In this document: positions 1 through 5,505 of the stretch, piece after piece
How the letters are laid out: every line of letters begins with the position of its first letter
Position numbering within the stretch: the first letter of the stretch is position 1
Source: an uncultured Saprospiraceae bacterium
Lineage (GTDB): Bacteria > Bacteroidota > Bacteroidia > Chitinophagales > Saprospiraceae
NCBI GenBank assembly: GCA_937969485.1
Contig: CALBVQ010000003.1
Location: 1-5,505, forward strand
Direction of reading: 5' to 3'
DNA length: 5,505 bases
Translations under genes and position numbers: made by a program
The notes under the pieces: generated by a model
The model's database searches: none
What the model was told of the DNA's origin: nothing
Seen by the model: the letters and a program-made list of their open reading frames with translations, nothing else

Positions 1-5
1 GCTTC

Positions 6-91
6 GATAATGGGAACGTCCAGCTCTTTTGATGCTCACCGTGATGGTGACCACGGCTGCGCTTCAAAAGAACTGTTGAGCTCCCATTCTC
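6..91. repeat. Long imperfect inverted repeat / potential branched hairpin
   Basis: The arms pair in two blocks. The outer block, 6-15 with 82-91, has 9 of 10 pairs (core AATGGGA/TCCCATT). The inner block, 22-35 with 61-74, has 12 of 14 pairs, including TCTTTTGA at 25-32 against TCAAAAGA at 64-71. An internal loop of 6-7 bases separates the blocks. The apex contains a perfect 5-bp hairpin, TCACC-GTGAT-GGTGA (36-50). No T-run follows on either strand, so it does not look like an intrinsic terminator. It could be the end of a mobile element, a REP-like palindrome or a structured RNA. The pairing is read directly from the sequence; the role is unknown. Confidence 0.55.
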
Positions 92-358
92 TGTGCATTT
101 TACGCTCTCGTGACGAAATCCTAATGCATATTTCGGGTCAAAAATTCATCATTTCTTTGTGATAGAATGTATAAAAATCGACACATTTTATACTATTTCA
201 ACATTGCCATGTCGCACAAAATTGCGTTGAAAACTAGGATAAATTCTATGCATGAACGGCAGATCTACCAGAGTGAAGAGCATGATTATGAAGGAAGGTC
301 TTCATTCTTTTCATTCGCTCTTATTATAAGCGCTGGCACAAAGTCTCTATCCGAAAAT
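92..358. other. Intergenic stretch with no recognised gene
   Basis: Together with the inverted repeat at 6-91 this forms about 358 bases without a supportable gene. An ATG-initiated plus-strand frame starts at 167, but it runs on antisense into the DinB-like gene and its protein resembles nothing I know. A 6-bp hairpin ATGAAG/CTTCAT (288-293 with 300-305) lies about 55 bases past the stop of the DinB-like gene. It lacks a T-run in the minus-strand direction, so it is not a convincing terminator. Confidence 0.5.
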
Positions 359-913
359 CTAGTTAATCCGTTTCTCTATCAATCGAATCTGTCCCATATG
401 ATTAGCTTGGTGTTCCATGACATGATACCAGGCCCAGTGATTATTCATAGATGATCCTTTTACTTTCTTAGCAAACCACTCGTCATCCTTGGTTTTTAAT
501 AATTTCTTAGTCTCCTCTCTTACTGCATCCCATATTTCTAAATAATATTCAATAGGTTGATCTTTAAATCTATTACGTGCTGCTGGACCAAGGTTTAAGG
601 CAGCATCCCACATTTCTTCGTCACTATTAAAACCTCTGTTTTCGAATGTATATAATTGATAGTACTTTTCTGTTGCAGCTAAATGCAGGATCAATGCTCC
701 GATTCTATTAGAATCTTCATCAAGCAAAAAATCTACTTCTTCTTGTGTTAAGGTTGCAACCGTATTAGTTATCCTACGTTTTAGATCGTCCATCATAGAG
801 ACCGTAGTTCCTATAAGAGGCGTATAACCTTTGGGAACAGTTATTCGCTGCGACTGGCCAGAAAACAGAAAAGAACAGAAGAAAAAAGTGGTTAGTAGTA
901 ATTTGAAATTCAT
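359..913 (-). CDS. Secreted DinB/DUF664-like putative metal-binding protein
   Basis: The product has 184 residues. Residues 1-22 form a typical Sec signal peptide: Asn-Phe-Lys, then a Leu/Phe-rich hydrophobic core, then SGQSQ. There is no good lipobox, so export to the periplasm or beyond is more likely than lipidation. The rest fits the DinB four-helix bundle: a helix with His77 (LILHLAATEKYY) and a C-terminal helix with His164, His168 and His172 in the pattern YHVMEHQANHMGQIR. That pattern is characteristic of the family, whose conserved histidines bind a divalent metal. Family members include DNA-damage-induced proteins of unknown role and thiol transferases; no reaction can be assigned here. 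The gene ends with TAG. It lies 213 bases beyond the permease stop, with no clear ribosome binding site or promoter between them. The DinB fold is fairly certain; the function is unknown. Confidence 0.85.
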   Translation of the reverse strand: MNFKLLLTTFFFCSFLFSGQSQRITVPKGYTPLIGTTVSMMDDLKRRITNTVATLTQEEVDFLLDEDSNRIGALILHLAATEKYYQLYTFENRGFNSDEEMWDAALNLGPAARNRFKDQPIEYYLEIWDAVREETKKLLKTKDDEWFAKKVKGSSMNNHWAWYHVMEHQANHMGQIRLIEKRIN

Positions 914-1126
914 TCAATTGGGTTTTTTGTGGTTAGATAATGTGGAGTAGTCTTACTTTTAGAAACGAAAACGAACAGCTATTATTCTTGTAAAGAAGTA
1001 AATTCTTGCTGCATTTTTCTTTTGGCGGAAGCCACTACAGTACAATCTTTATTTTATGATTACACAATTGTTTCAACAGGTTTCGTAAAAAGCACAGGAA
1101 GAAAATACAATCAAGGTCTACCGATA

Positions 1127-2368
1127 TTACTCGTACCTTAATGACTCAATAGGATCCAAGCTCGCTGCTTTTAGGGCTGGGTACAAACCAGATAAAATCC
1201 CTGTGAAAATACATACGAACAACCCTAGGCCTACCCAGGCAAAAGGGAAAATAAAGGTTTGACCAATCGCAAAAGTCACAACATTTCCAATAATCAATCC
1301 TAGGATTATTCCTATAATCCCACCCATCATAGTAATCGTAACCGCCTCGGTAAGGAATTGAATCAAGATATTTCTTTTTGTCGCGCCGAGAGCTTTGGAG
1401 ACCCCTATTTCTCTTGTTCGTTCAGTTACTGAAACGAGCATGATGTTCATGAGACCAATTGCAGCTCCCACTAAAGTCATCAAGCCAATTGCAATTGTTG
1501 CTAATCTAAGAGTTTTAGTAATATCCTTGATTTGCGTCATCAAGGAAGAGCTTTTCTGTATTTGGAAATCATTTTCGTCGATTGGCCTGAGGCCACGGAT
1601 ATTTCTCATCACACCCATCGCACTTGAAATCGCGTCGTCGAAGGTTGTTTGAACGGAAACTGCCGTGGTTATTGTGTAGTTGCTCTTCTTCGTCCCGTAA
1701 AGTACTCTGGCCCTAGTGATAGGAATCATTGCCCGTCGATCATTGGTATCTCCAAAGGTCGATCCTTTCGACTTTGTCACACCAATTACCATAAATTTAT
1801 GATCATCGACCGTAACCATTTTCCCAAGTGCTTTCTCTGGTTTTCCGTCGAATAATTTGTCTACGATCGTGGGGCCAATTATCGCCTTTGCACTCGCATT
1901 ATTGATCTCATTTACCGTAAACCCACGTCCAGCCATCAACTCAAAGGAACTCACATCAAGGTAATTTTCATCGACACCGATCAACTTCATATTGGGACTA
2001 GATTCCTTCTTTTTGTGTGAAGCCACATAGCCACCACCAGCATATAAATCAATCGAAACCTTACTTCCTTGGAAATCGAAGCGATCTTTGAACTGCATTG
2101 CATCTCGAAAACTAATGACATCTCCCACAACTCTTCGTCGCCCTTCAGTCCGAGATTGAATCGTTTCGTACTTCCGTTGGACCGTAAATGAACTTGCCCC
2201 TATTCGATTAAAACTCTCGCTGATCGACTGTAATAATCCATCGATTGCTGTCAAGATTCCCACTAGACTCATCAAGCCCAAAGCAATAATGCTCAAGGTT
2301 AAAAGCGACCGTAACCAGTTGGCGCGGATAGATCGCATAGCAATCCGAATATTTTCTGATAAGTTCAT
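1127..2368 (-). CDS. MacB/FtsX-type ABC transporter permease
   Basis: The product has 413 residues and the four-helix MacB layout. TM1 lies at about 21-44. A large extracytoplasmic MacB_PCD-type domain spans about 45-285. TM2 (about 286-313), TM3 (about 341-368) and TM4 (about 375-396) make up the FtsX domain. The cytoplasmic coupling segment after TM2 is clear (TERTREIGVSKALGATKRNI, 315-334), and the C-terminus has the family ending LYPALKAASLDPIESLRYE. Such permeases dimerise and work with a separate ATPase of the MacB/LolD type in mechanotransmission, efflux or lipoprotein release; the substrate cannot be read from sequence. No ATPase or membrane-fusion gene lies beside it here, so its partner must be encoded elsewhere. 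An in-frame TGA eight codons upstream of the ATG supports the chosen start. The spacer upstream carries two palindromic elements. Confidence 0.93.
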   Translation of the reverse strand: MNLSENIRIAMRSIRANWLRSLLTLSIIALGLMSLVGILTAIDGLLQSISESFNRIGASSFTVQRKYETIQSRTEGRRRVVGDVISFRDAMQFKDRFDFQGSKVSIDLYAGGGYVASHKKKESSPNMKLIGVDENYLDVSSFELMAGRGFTVNEINNASAKAIIGPTIVDKLFDGKPEKALGKMVTVDDHKFMVIGVTKSKGSTFGDTNDRRAMIPITRARVLYGTKKSNYTITTAVSVQTTFDDAISSAMGVMRNIRGLRPIDENDFQIQKSSSLMTQIKDITKTLRLATIAIGLMTLVGAAIGLMNIMLVSVTERTREIGVSKALGATKRNILIQFLTEAVTITMMGGIIGIILGLIIGNVVTFAIGQTFIFPFAWVGLGLFVCIFTGILSGLYPALKAASLDPIESLRYE

Positions 2369-2434
2369 TGGCTGTAATATCTTAAATAATCATGAATGCG
2401 AGTTAGTTATTTAGATGGAAGATGGGTTTTTACG

Positions 2435-2480
2435 TACTAAGTCGATTTCCACAGCTACAATTTTAAGAAATCGACTAGTA
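2435..2480. repeat. 14-bp inverted repeat with 17-base loop
   Basis: AGTCGATTTC (2440-2449) pairs perfectly with GAAATCGACT (2467-2476). TACT (2435-2438) and AGTA (2477-2480) extend the stem to 14 bp with one bulged A. The structure lies about 67-112 bases upstream of the permease start. It could be a leader hairpin or operator for that gene, a mobile-element remnant, or, read on the plus strand, a hairpin followed about 10 bases later by a T-rich run. No plus-strand gene ends nearby, so a terminator role is unlikely. Confidence 0.5.
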
Positions 2481-2503
2481 GATTTAGTCTTTGTTTTTTA
2501 GAG

Positions 2504-2589
2504 TTGGGGCTTTCGCCCAAAGAAAAAGATAGGTTCAGGAGAAGGGGGCTTTCGCCCAAAGAAAGCAGCGTTGCTTTTGGGCGAAAGCC
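2504..2589. repeat. REP-like palindromic element with three CTTTCGCCCAAA cores
   Basis: GGGGCTTTCGCCCAAAGAAA occurs twice as a direct repeat (2506-2525 and 2545-2564, period 39). A third, inverted copy of the core lies at 2576-2587. Bases 2547-2560 pair perfectly with 2576-2589 over 14 bp. A 3-base bulge and a further 4-bp stem (2564-2567 with 2572-2575) follow, closed by a GCGT loop. Each forward copy can also fold on itself as GGGC-TTTC-GCCC. An A8 run follows at 2591-2598; on the minus strand this puts a T-run before the hairpin, the wrong order for a terminator of the nitroreductase gene. The layout resembles dispersed intergenic palindromes of the REP/BIME type; membership in a genome-wide family is inference. 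Confidence 0.65.
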
Positions 2590-2630
2590 GAAAAAAAAGG
2601 AACCTACGAACACTTGCCTACTCCCAAAAA

Positions 2631-3230
2631 TCAGATCGTTCTTACTACTTTTTCAAGCTCCATTCTAGACTTCGGTTTCTTACTTGGCTGATTAAAATCT
2701 TCAGCATCACGATGTCCTATTGCTACGGCAACAATTGAATTAAAGTCCGTATCTCCTAGGACTTTGTCGTAATTTTCAGGCTCTATTCCCTCCATAGGAG
2801 TAGCGTCAATTCCCATCTCAGCGCAAGCAGCAAGGAATATTCCCAATGCTATATATACTTGCCTGTCAAACCAAGCTTTTATCTCGGGAGTTGGCTTCGG
2901 TTTGACAAACTCCATATAGTACCCTACTGCTCCTGGGTGTAAACTCGCCTTAATGTGATCTTCAAAAAGGTCGAGATTATCGTAGCGACTAAAAACGACA
3001 ACCGAATCACAATCCAATACTTTCTGCGTATTGTGCCAAGATATCTCCGAAAGCTGTTTTCTAGTTTCTTCATTTGTTACGAAAGTAAATTTCCAAGGCT
3101 GGCTATTAATCGAAGAAGGTGCCAGGCGAAGAATTTCCTTCAACTGATCAATCTTGTCTTGGTCAATTTTTTTTGTGCTGTCGTAATTTTTAGTGGTGTA
3201 TCTATTTTGCATTGAATCTAAAAAACTCAT
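2631..3230 (-). CDS. NfsB-like FMN-dependent NAD(P)H nitroreductase
   Basis: The product has 199 residues, slightly shorter than E. coli NfsB (217). It is a cytoplasmic flavoprotein without a signal peptide. The family's FMN-binding segments appear in order: RYTTKNYD at 10-17 (Arg10 and Lys14 contact the phosphate in homologues), APSSINSQPWKF at 37-48, PMEGIEPE at 145-152 (NfsB has PIEG), and a C-terminal IGHRDAEDF followed by KPKSR (Lys187, Arg189). Relatives are homodimers that pass hydride from NAD(P)H to quinones, nitroaromatics or pteridines; the natural substrate here is unknown. An in-frame TAG directly precedes the ATG, which fixes the start. No Shine-Dalgarno sequence is visible. The gene is divergent from comM across a 277-base spacer, and no convincing Bacteroidota promoter (TTTG...TAnnTTTG) could be picked out there. 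The subfamily call is good; substrate and role are unassigned. Confidence 0.93.
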   Translation of the reverse strand: MSFLDSMQNRYTTKNYDSTKKIDQDKIDQLKEILRLAPSSINSQPWKFTFVTNEETRKQLSEISWHNTQKVLDCDSVVVFSRYDNLDLFEDHIKASLHPGAVGYYMEFVKPKPTPEIKAWFDRQVYIALGIFLAACAEMGIDATPMEGIEPENYDKVLGDTDFNSIVAVAIGHRDAEDFNQPSKKPKSRMELEKVVRTI

Positions 3231-3462
3231 CTATTCATTTTTGTAATTAATAATGCGTATTTGGACTATGTAGTTAATCCTTGCCAAGATACAATCATCG
3301 AGACGGGAAATAGGTTGTTGAAAGTTGAAAAATTAATCCAATAATATTGTCAACGCTATTTTCATATTAAACTTTTTCTTAATGCGTTGTGAGGTTTTCT
3401 AGCGCGTGAAACTCAATGATAGAGGGCTCTTCGCAAGAAAATTCAAAATAATTTGATTTTCT

Positions 3463-3488
3463 TGTAACGGGTACTGCATCTTGTTACA
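3463..3488. promoter_or_regulatory. Possible operator: TGTAAC/GTTACA inverted repeat upstream of comM
   Basis: TGTAAC (3463-3468) and GTTACA (3483-3488) form a perfect 6-bp inverted repeat. The half-sites are centred 20 bases apart, about two helical turns, and end 19 bases before the comM start. That geometry would suit a dimeric regulator, but repeats of this length also arise by chance in AT-rich spacers. A weak match to the Bacteroidota -7 element ends in AATTTG near 3450-3455, with no clear -33 partner. Confidence 0.25.
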
Positions 3489-3507
3489 CTAATATGAAAA
3501 GAAAGAC

Positions 3508-5073
3508 ATGTTAGTAAAAACATTTGCAAGTGCCGTGACTGGTGTAGAGGCACACACAATTACCGTGGAGGTTAACGCGGGAGGCACAATTACGCCCAAT
3601 AAATCATATTATCATTTAGTGGGACTACCTGATAATGCTGTGAAAGAAGGGTTCCAAAGAATAGAGACTGGCATCAAGAACAATGAATACCGAATGCCAC
3701 GAACGAAATTGGTAGTAAATCTAGCACCGGCAGATATCAAGAAAGAAGGTTCGTCTTATGATTTACCAATAGCCTTGGGAATTCTAGCAGCATCAGGTCA
3801 GCTACCTGCATCCGCCATACCGAAACTGCAGGAATATGTAATTCTGGGTGAGCTGTCTTTGGATGGGTCTCTTCGACCGATCAAAGGTGCCTTGCCTATT
3901 GCTATAAAAGCTAGAGAAGAGGGATTTAAAGGTGTTATTCTACCAGCTCAAAATGCAAGAGAGGCGGCAATTGTCAACAACTTAGATGTATATGGAATTC
4001 CTAATCTTAGCGATGCAGTAAAGTTCTTTGACGGTTCGCTCAAAATGAAGCCAGTATTTGTCGACACGCGGAATATATTCAAGAATACTAATCGAAAATT
4101 TGACGTGGACTTTAGCGATGTCAAAGGGCAACAAAACATCAAGCGAGCACTTGAATTAGCAGCATCAGGCGGCCATAATGTTATCCTCATTGGGCCTCCA
4201 GGCGCTGGAAAGACAATGCTTGCCCGACGATTGCCTACCATCCTACCTCCCCTAAATTTGAAAGAAGCACTTGAAACAACCAAGATTCATTCAGTAGCAG
4301 GCTTGTTAAAGGACCACGATGCCTTAGTTCCTCATCGTCCCTTCCGTTCGCCACATCACACAATCAGTGACGTTGCCTTAGTGGGTGGTGGCTCGAACCC
4401 CAATCCCGGTGAAATATCCCTTGCCCATAACGGCGTTTTATTTCTAGATGAGCTACCAGAGTTTAAGCGATCGGTACTGGAAGTACTTCGGCAACCAATG
4501 GAGGAAAGGAAAGTTACCATCTCGAGAGCAAGATTAACGGTAGATTATCCCGCTGGTTTTATGTTAATCTCCTCAATGAATCCTTGCCCATGCGGCTTCC
4601 ACAATCATCCCGACAAAGAATGCATGTGTCCTCCAGGCACAGTGAAAAAATATCTCAATAAAATCTCAGGACCACTACTAGACCGAATCGACCTACACGT
4701 TGAAGTTACCCCAGTTTCAGTAGAAGAACTAAATAACCCCGCAACAACTTCTGAAAAAAGTGCCGAAATCATGGAACGCGTAGTACATGCACGAGTAATA
4801 CAAGAAGAGCGCTTCAAAGACCTTGACAACATATATTACAATGCACAAATGCCATCTTCGATGGTAAAAAAAGTCTGTCAACTCAGTAAAGAAGGAAGAG
4901 AACTACTTCGCTTATCAATGGAAAAACTCCAACTTTCCGCCCGTGCTTACGATCGTATACTAAAGGTTTCGAGAACTATTGCAGATTTAGATGGCAAAAA
5001 TGACATCTCAATAATCCACCTTAGCGAAGCCATCCATTACCGTAGCCTAGACCGTGACGATTGGGCCAGCTAA
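3508..5073 (+). CDS. comM: ComM/YifB family MCM-like AAA+ ATPase
   Basis: The product has 521 residues, full length for the family. The N-terminal ChlI-type domain (about 1-175) starts with the family signature MLVKTFASAVTGVEA and contains NLAPADIKKEGSSYDLPIAL. The Mg-chelatase-like AAA+ core (about 200-400) carries Walker A GPPGAGKT (229-236), Walker B LFLDELPEF (311-319), a sensor-like SSMNPCPCG (355-363) and LLDRIDL (390-396). Four cysteines (360, 362, 372, 374) form a likely zinc site. The C-terminal domain includes SARAYDRILKVSRTIADL (477-494) with the sensor-2 arginine. In Vibrio, ComM forms hexamers and promotes branch migration when single-stranded donor DNA integrates during transformation. 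Many non-transformable bacteria also carry it, so competence is not implied here. All key motifs are intact. Only a weak GAAAG precedes the ATG. No intrinsic terminator was seen downstream. Confidence 0.97.
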   Translation: MLVKTFASAVTGVEAHTITVEVNAGGTITPNKSYYHLVGLPDNAVKEGFQRIETGIKNNEYRMPRTKLVVNLAPADIKKEGSSYDLPIALGILAASGQLPASAIPKLQEYVILGELSLDGSLRPIKGALPIAIKAREEGFKGVILPAQNAREAAIVNNLDVYGIPNLSDAVKFFDGSLKMKPVFVDTRNIFKNTNRKFDVDFSDVKGQQNIKRALELAASGGHNVILIGPPGAGKTMLARRLPTILPPLNLKEALETTKIHSVAGLLKDHDALVPHRPFRSPHHTISDVALVGGGSNPNPGEISLAHNGVLFLDELPEFKRSVLEVLRQPMEERKVTISRARLTVDYPAGFMLISSMNPCPCGFHNHPDKECMCPPGTVKKYLNKISGPLLDRIDLHVEVTPVSVEELNNPATTSEKSAEIMERVVHARVIQEERFKDLDNIYYNAQMPSSMVKKVCQLSKEGRELLRLSMEKLQLSARAYDRILKVSRTIADLDGKNDISIIHLSEAIHYRSLDRDDWAS

Positions 5074-5200
5074 TCCATGCACCATGAGAACATATCCTAT
5101 AGCACAACAAGAAAACTTAACCAACACCACACATACCACAACCTATGACATCCACACACAACACAACGTTCCACCCAACACCACAACACGCACCCCAACC

Positions 5201-5382
5201 ACAACACGCACCGCACCACAGAGACAACACAAGCTGCACCACAGCAACACACGCACCGCACACACACCACAACCAGCTGCACCGCAGCAACCACACAACA
5301 CGCACCGCACCACAGAGACAACACAAGCTGCACCGCAGCAACACACGCACCGCACACACAACACAAGCAGCTGCAGAGCAGC
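5201..5382. repeat. 94-bp tandem direct repeat (two copies) with internal half-units
   Basis: The sequence from 5201 recurs from 5295. Over the first 80 aligned bases only three differ (5241, 5267 and 5273 against 5335, 5361 and 5367), after which similarity falls off. Each copy is itself composite. CGCACCGCAC occurs four times (5207, 5252, 5301, 5346; spacings 45, 49, 45), so the array can also be read as four diverged units of about 47 bases. A shorter duplication of CCACAACACGCACC lies just upstream (5181-5194 and 5199-5212), consistent with growth by slippage or unequal crossing-over. Confidence 0.85.
5233..5382 (+). repeat. Four recurrent GCTGC-nnn-GCAGC mini-hairpins
   Basis: Hairpins with 5-bp stems and 3-base loops lie at 5233-5245 (GCTGC-ACC-ACAGC, innermost pair broken), 5276-5288 and 5327-5339 (both GCTGC-ACC-GCAGC) and 5370-5382 (GCTGC-AGA-GCAGC). 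The spacing alternates 43, 51, 43. In the last copy the loop has changed while the stem is intact. They hold most of the T residues in this AC-rich tract. Y1 transposases bind short imperfect hairpins in single-stranded DNA, so these could be recognition sites for the transposase that starts at 5452; that link is inference. Confidence 0.6.
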
Positions 5383-5451
5383 CACCCCTCAATAACACAC
5401 CAAGCAAATCTCATATAACACAAACCTCATCTCTCACTAAAAACCCACATA

Positions 5452-5505
5452 ATGGCCAACACCTACTCACAGATCTACATCCAAATAGTCTTTGCCGTCA
5501 AGCAT
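5452..5505 (+). CDS. Y1 tyrosine transposase (IS200/IS605 or REP-associated), 5' fragment
   Basis: The frame opens with ATG at 5452 and runs off the window edge after 18 codons: MANTYSQIYIQIVFAVKH. This closely matches the usual N-terminus of Y1_Tnp transposases in Bacteroidota, whose first beta strand reads approximately (S/A)NTY(S/T)Q(I/L)..(Q/H).VFAVK. Family members are about 130-190 residues, with a HUH motif and a single catalytic tyrosine, all beyond this window. They excise and insert single-stranded DNA using hairpins near the element ends. REP-associated relatives act on dispersed palindromes. From 18 residues I cannot separate insertion-sequence TnpA from a RAYT, nor say whether the gene is intact. 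No Shine-Dalgarno sequence is seen. The start directly follows the AC-rich hairpin array, which may belong to the same element. Confidence 0.82.
   Translation, partial: MANTYSQIYIQIVFAVKH

Larger units (their letters stand above)
5099..5450. repeat. AC-rich, strand-asymmetric low-complexity region
   Basis: Within 26 bases of the comM stop the plus strand turns into strings of CA, ACC and AAC. Of the 240 bases from 5161 to 5400 I count about 201 A or C and only 8 T. This leaves several frames open on both strands purely through lack of stop codons. The 378-base stretch between comM and the transposase start holds no supportable gene. It contains the 94-bp direct repeat and hairpins described separately. 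Such asymmetry is unlike the rest of the window and suggests either expansion of simple repeats or an acquired element. Confidence 0.8.

Noticed and set aside
1..162. Frame open from the left edge to a TGA at 160-162
   Set aside because: The 53-residue translation resembles nothing known, and most of it lies in the inverted repeat. It may be chance; without the sequence to the left it cannot be called.
167..454. 95-codon plus-strand frame
   Set aside because: It overlaps the well-supported DinB-like gene antisense, and its protein has no recognisable domain.
1023..1034. Small TGGC-GGAA-GCCA hairpin between the permease and the DinB-like gene
   Set aside because: The stem is only 4 bp and there is no T-run on the minus strand after it, so it is not a credible terminator.
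3494..3514. Six-codon mini-frame (MKRKTC) overlapping the comM start
   Set aside because: It could in principle affect comM translation, but it has no ribosome binding site and such short frames are common by chance.
3948..4283. Minus-strand frame within comM (also 4605-4832)
   Set aside because: These are antisense shadows of comM, which is intact and conserved throughout.
5201..5382. CRISPR-like array
   Set aside because: Repeats are unevenly spaced, the spacers are themselves repetitive and AC-rich, and no cas gene is present.
5054..5395. 113-codon plus-strand frame rich in Thr, His, Gln and Pro, overlapping the comM end
   Set aside because: It exists because the AC-rich tract lacks T and therefore stop codons. 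Its repetitive composition follows the DNA repeats, and it begins inside comM.
5097..5423. Three overlapping Cys/Val-rich minus-strand frames
   Set aside because: All minus frames are open here because of base composition; being open in several frames at once argues against coding. Products are low-complexity Cys/Val/Trp strings with no family resemblance.

Overview
The window looks like chromosomal DNA of a member of the Bacteroidota. Base composition is moderately AT-rich. None of the four complete genes has a clear Shine-Dalgarno sequence. The gene types (MacB-like FtsX permease, secreted DinB-like protein, NfsB-type nitroreductase, YifB/ComM ATPase, small Y1 transposase) are all common in that phylum. 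I infer the phylum from these traits only and cannot name a genus.

Layout. Positions 1-358 hold no recognisable gene, but a long imperfect inverted repeat lies at 6-91. Three genes follow on the minus strand: a secreted DinB/DUF664-like protein (359-913), a MacB/FtsX-type ABC transporter permease (1127-2368) and an FMN nitroreductase (2631-3230). They are separated by 213 and 262 bases, so they are probably separate transcription units rather than a tight operon. The spacer between the permease and the nitroreductase carries two palindromic structures: a 14-bp inverted repeat, and a REP-like element built from three copies of CTTTCGCCCAAA. A divergent spacer (3231-3507) separates the nitroreductase from comM on the plus strand (3508-5073). 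comM encodes an intact MCM-like AAA+ ATPase; its studied homologues act in branch migration during natural transformation.

Downstream of comM the plus strand abruptly becomes almost pure A and C (about 5099-5450). This region contains a 94-bp direct repeat. Four short hairpins, three of them perfect, recur in it at alternating 43- and 51-base spacing. Immediately after it, at 5452, begins a Y1 (IS200/IS605 or REP-associated) tyrosine transposase gene that the window edge cuts off after 18 codons.

The four complete genes do not form an evident pathway. The most interesting part is the 3' end: a repeat array with conserved hairpins next to a transposase of a class that recognises DNA hairpins. 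The other palindromes in the intergenic spacers may be dispersed elements of the same genome. I saw no CRISPR array, tRNA, rRNA or recognisable defence system.
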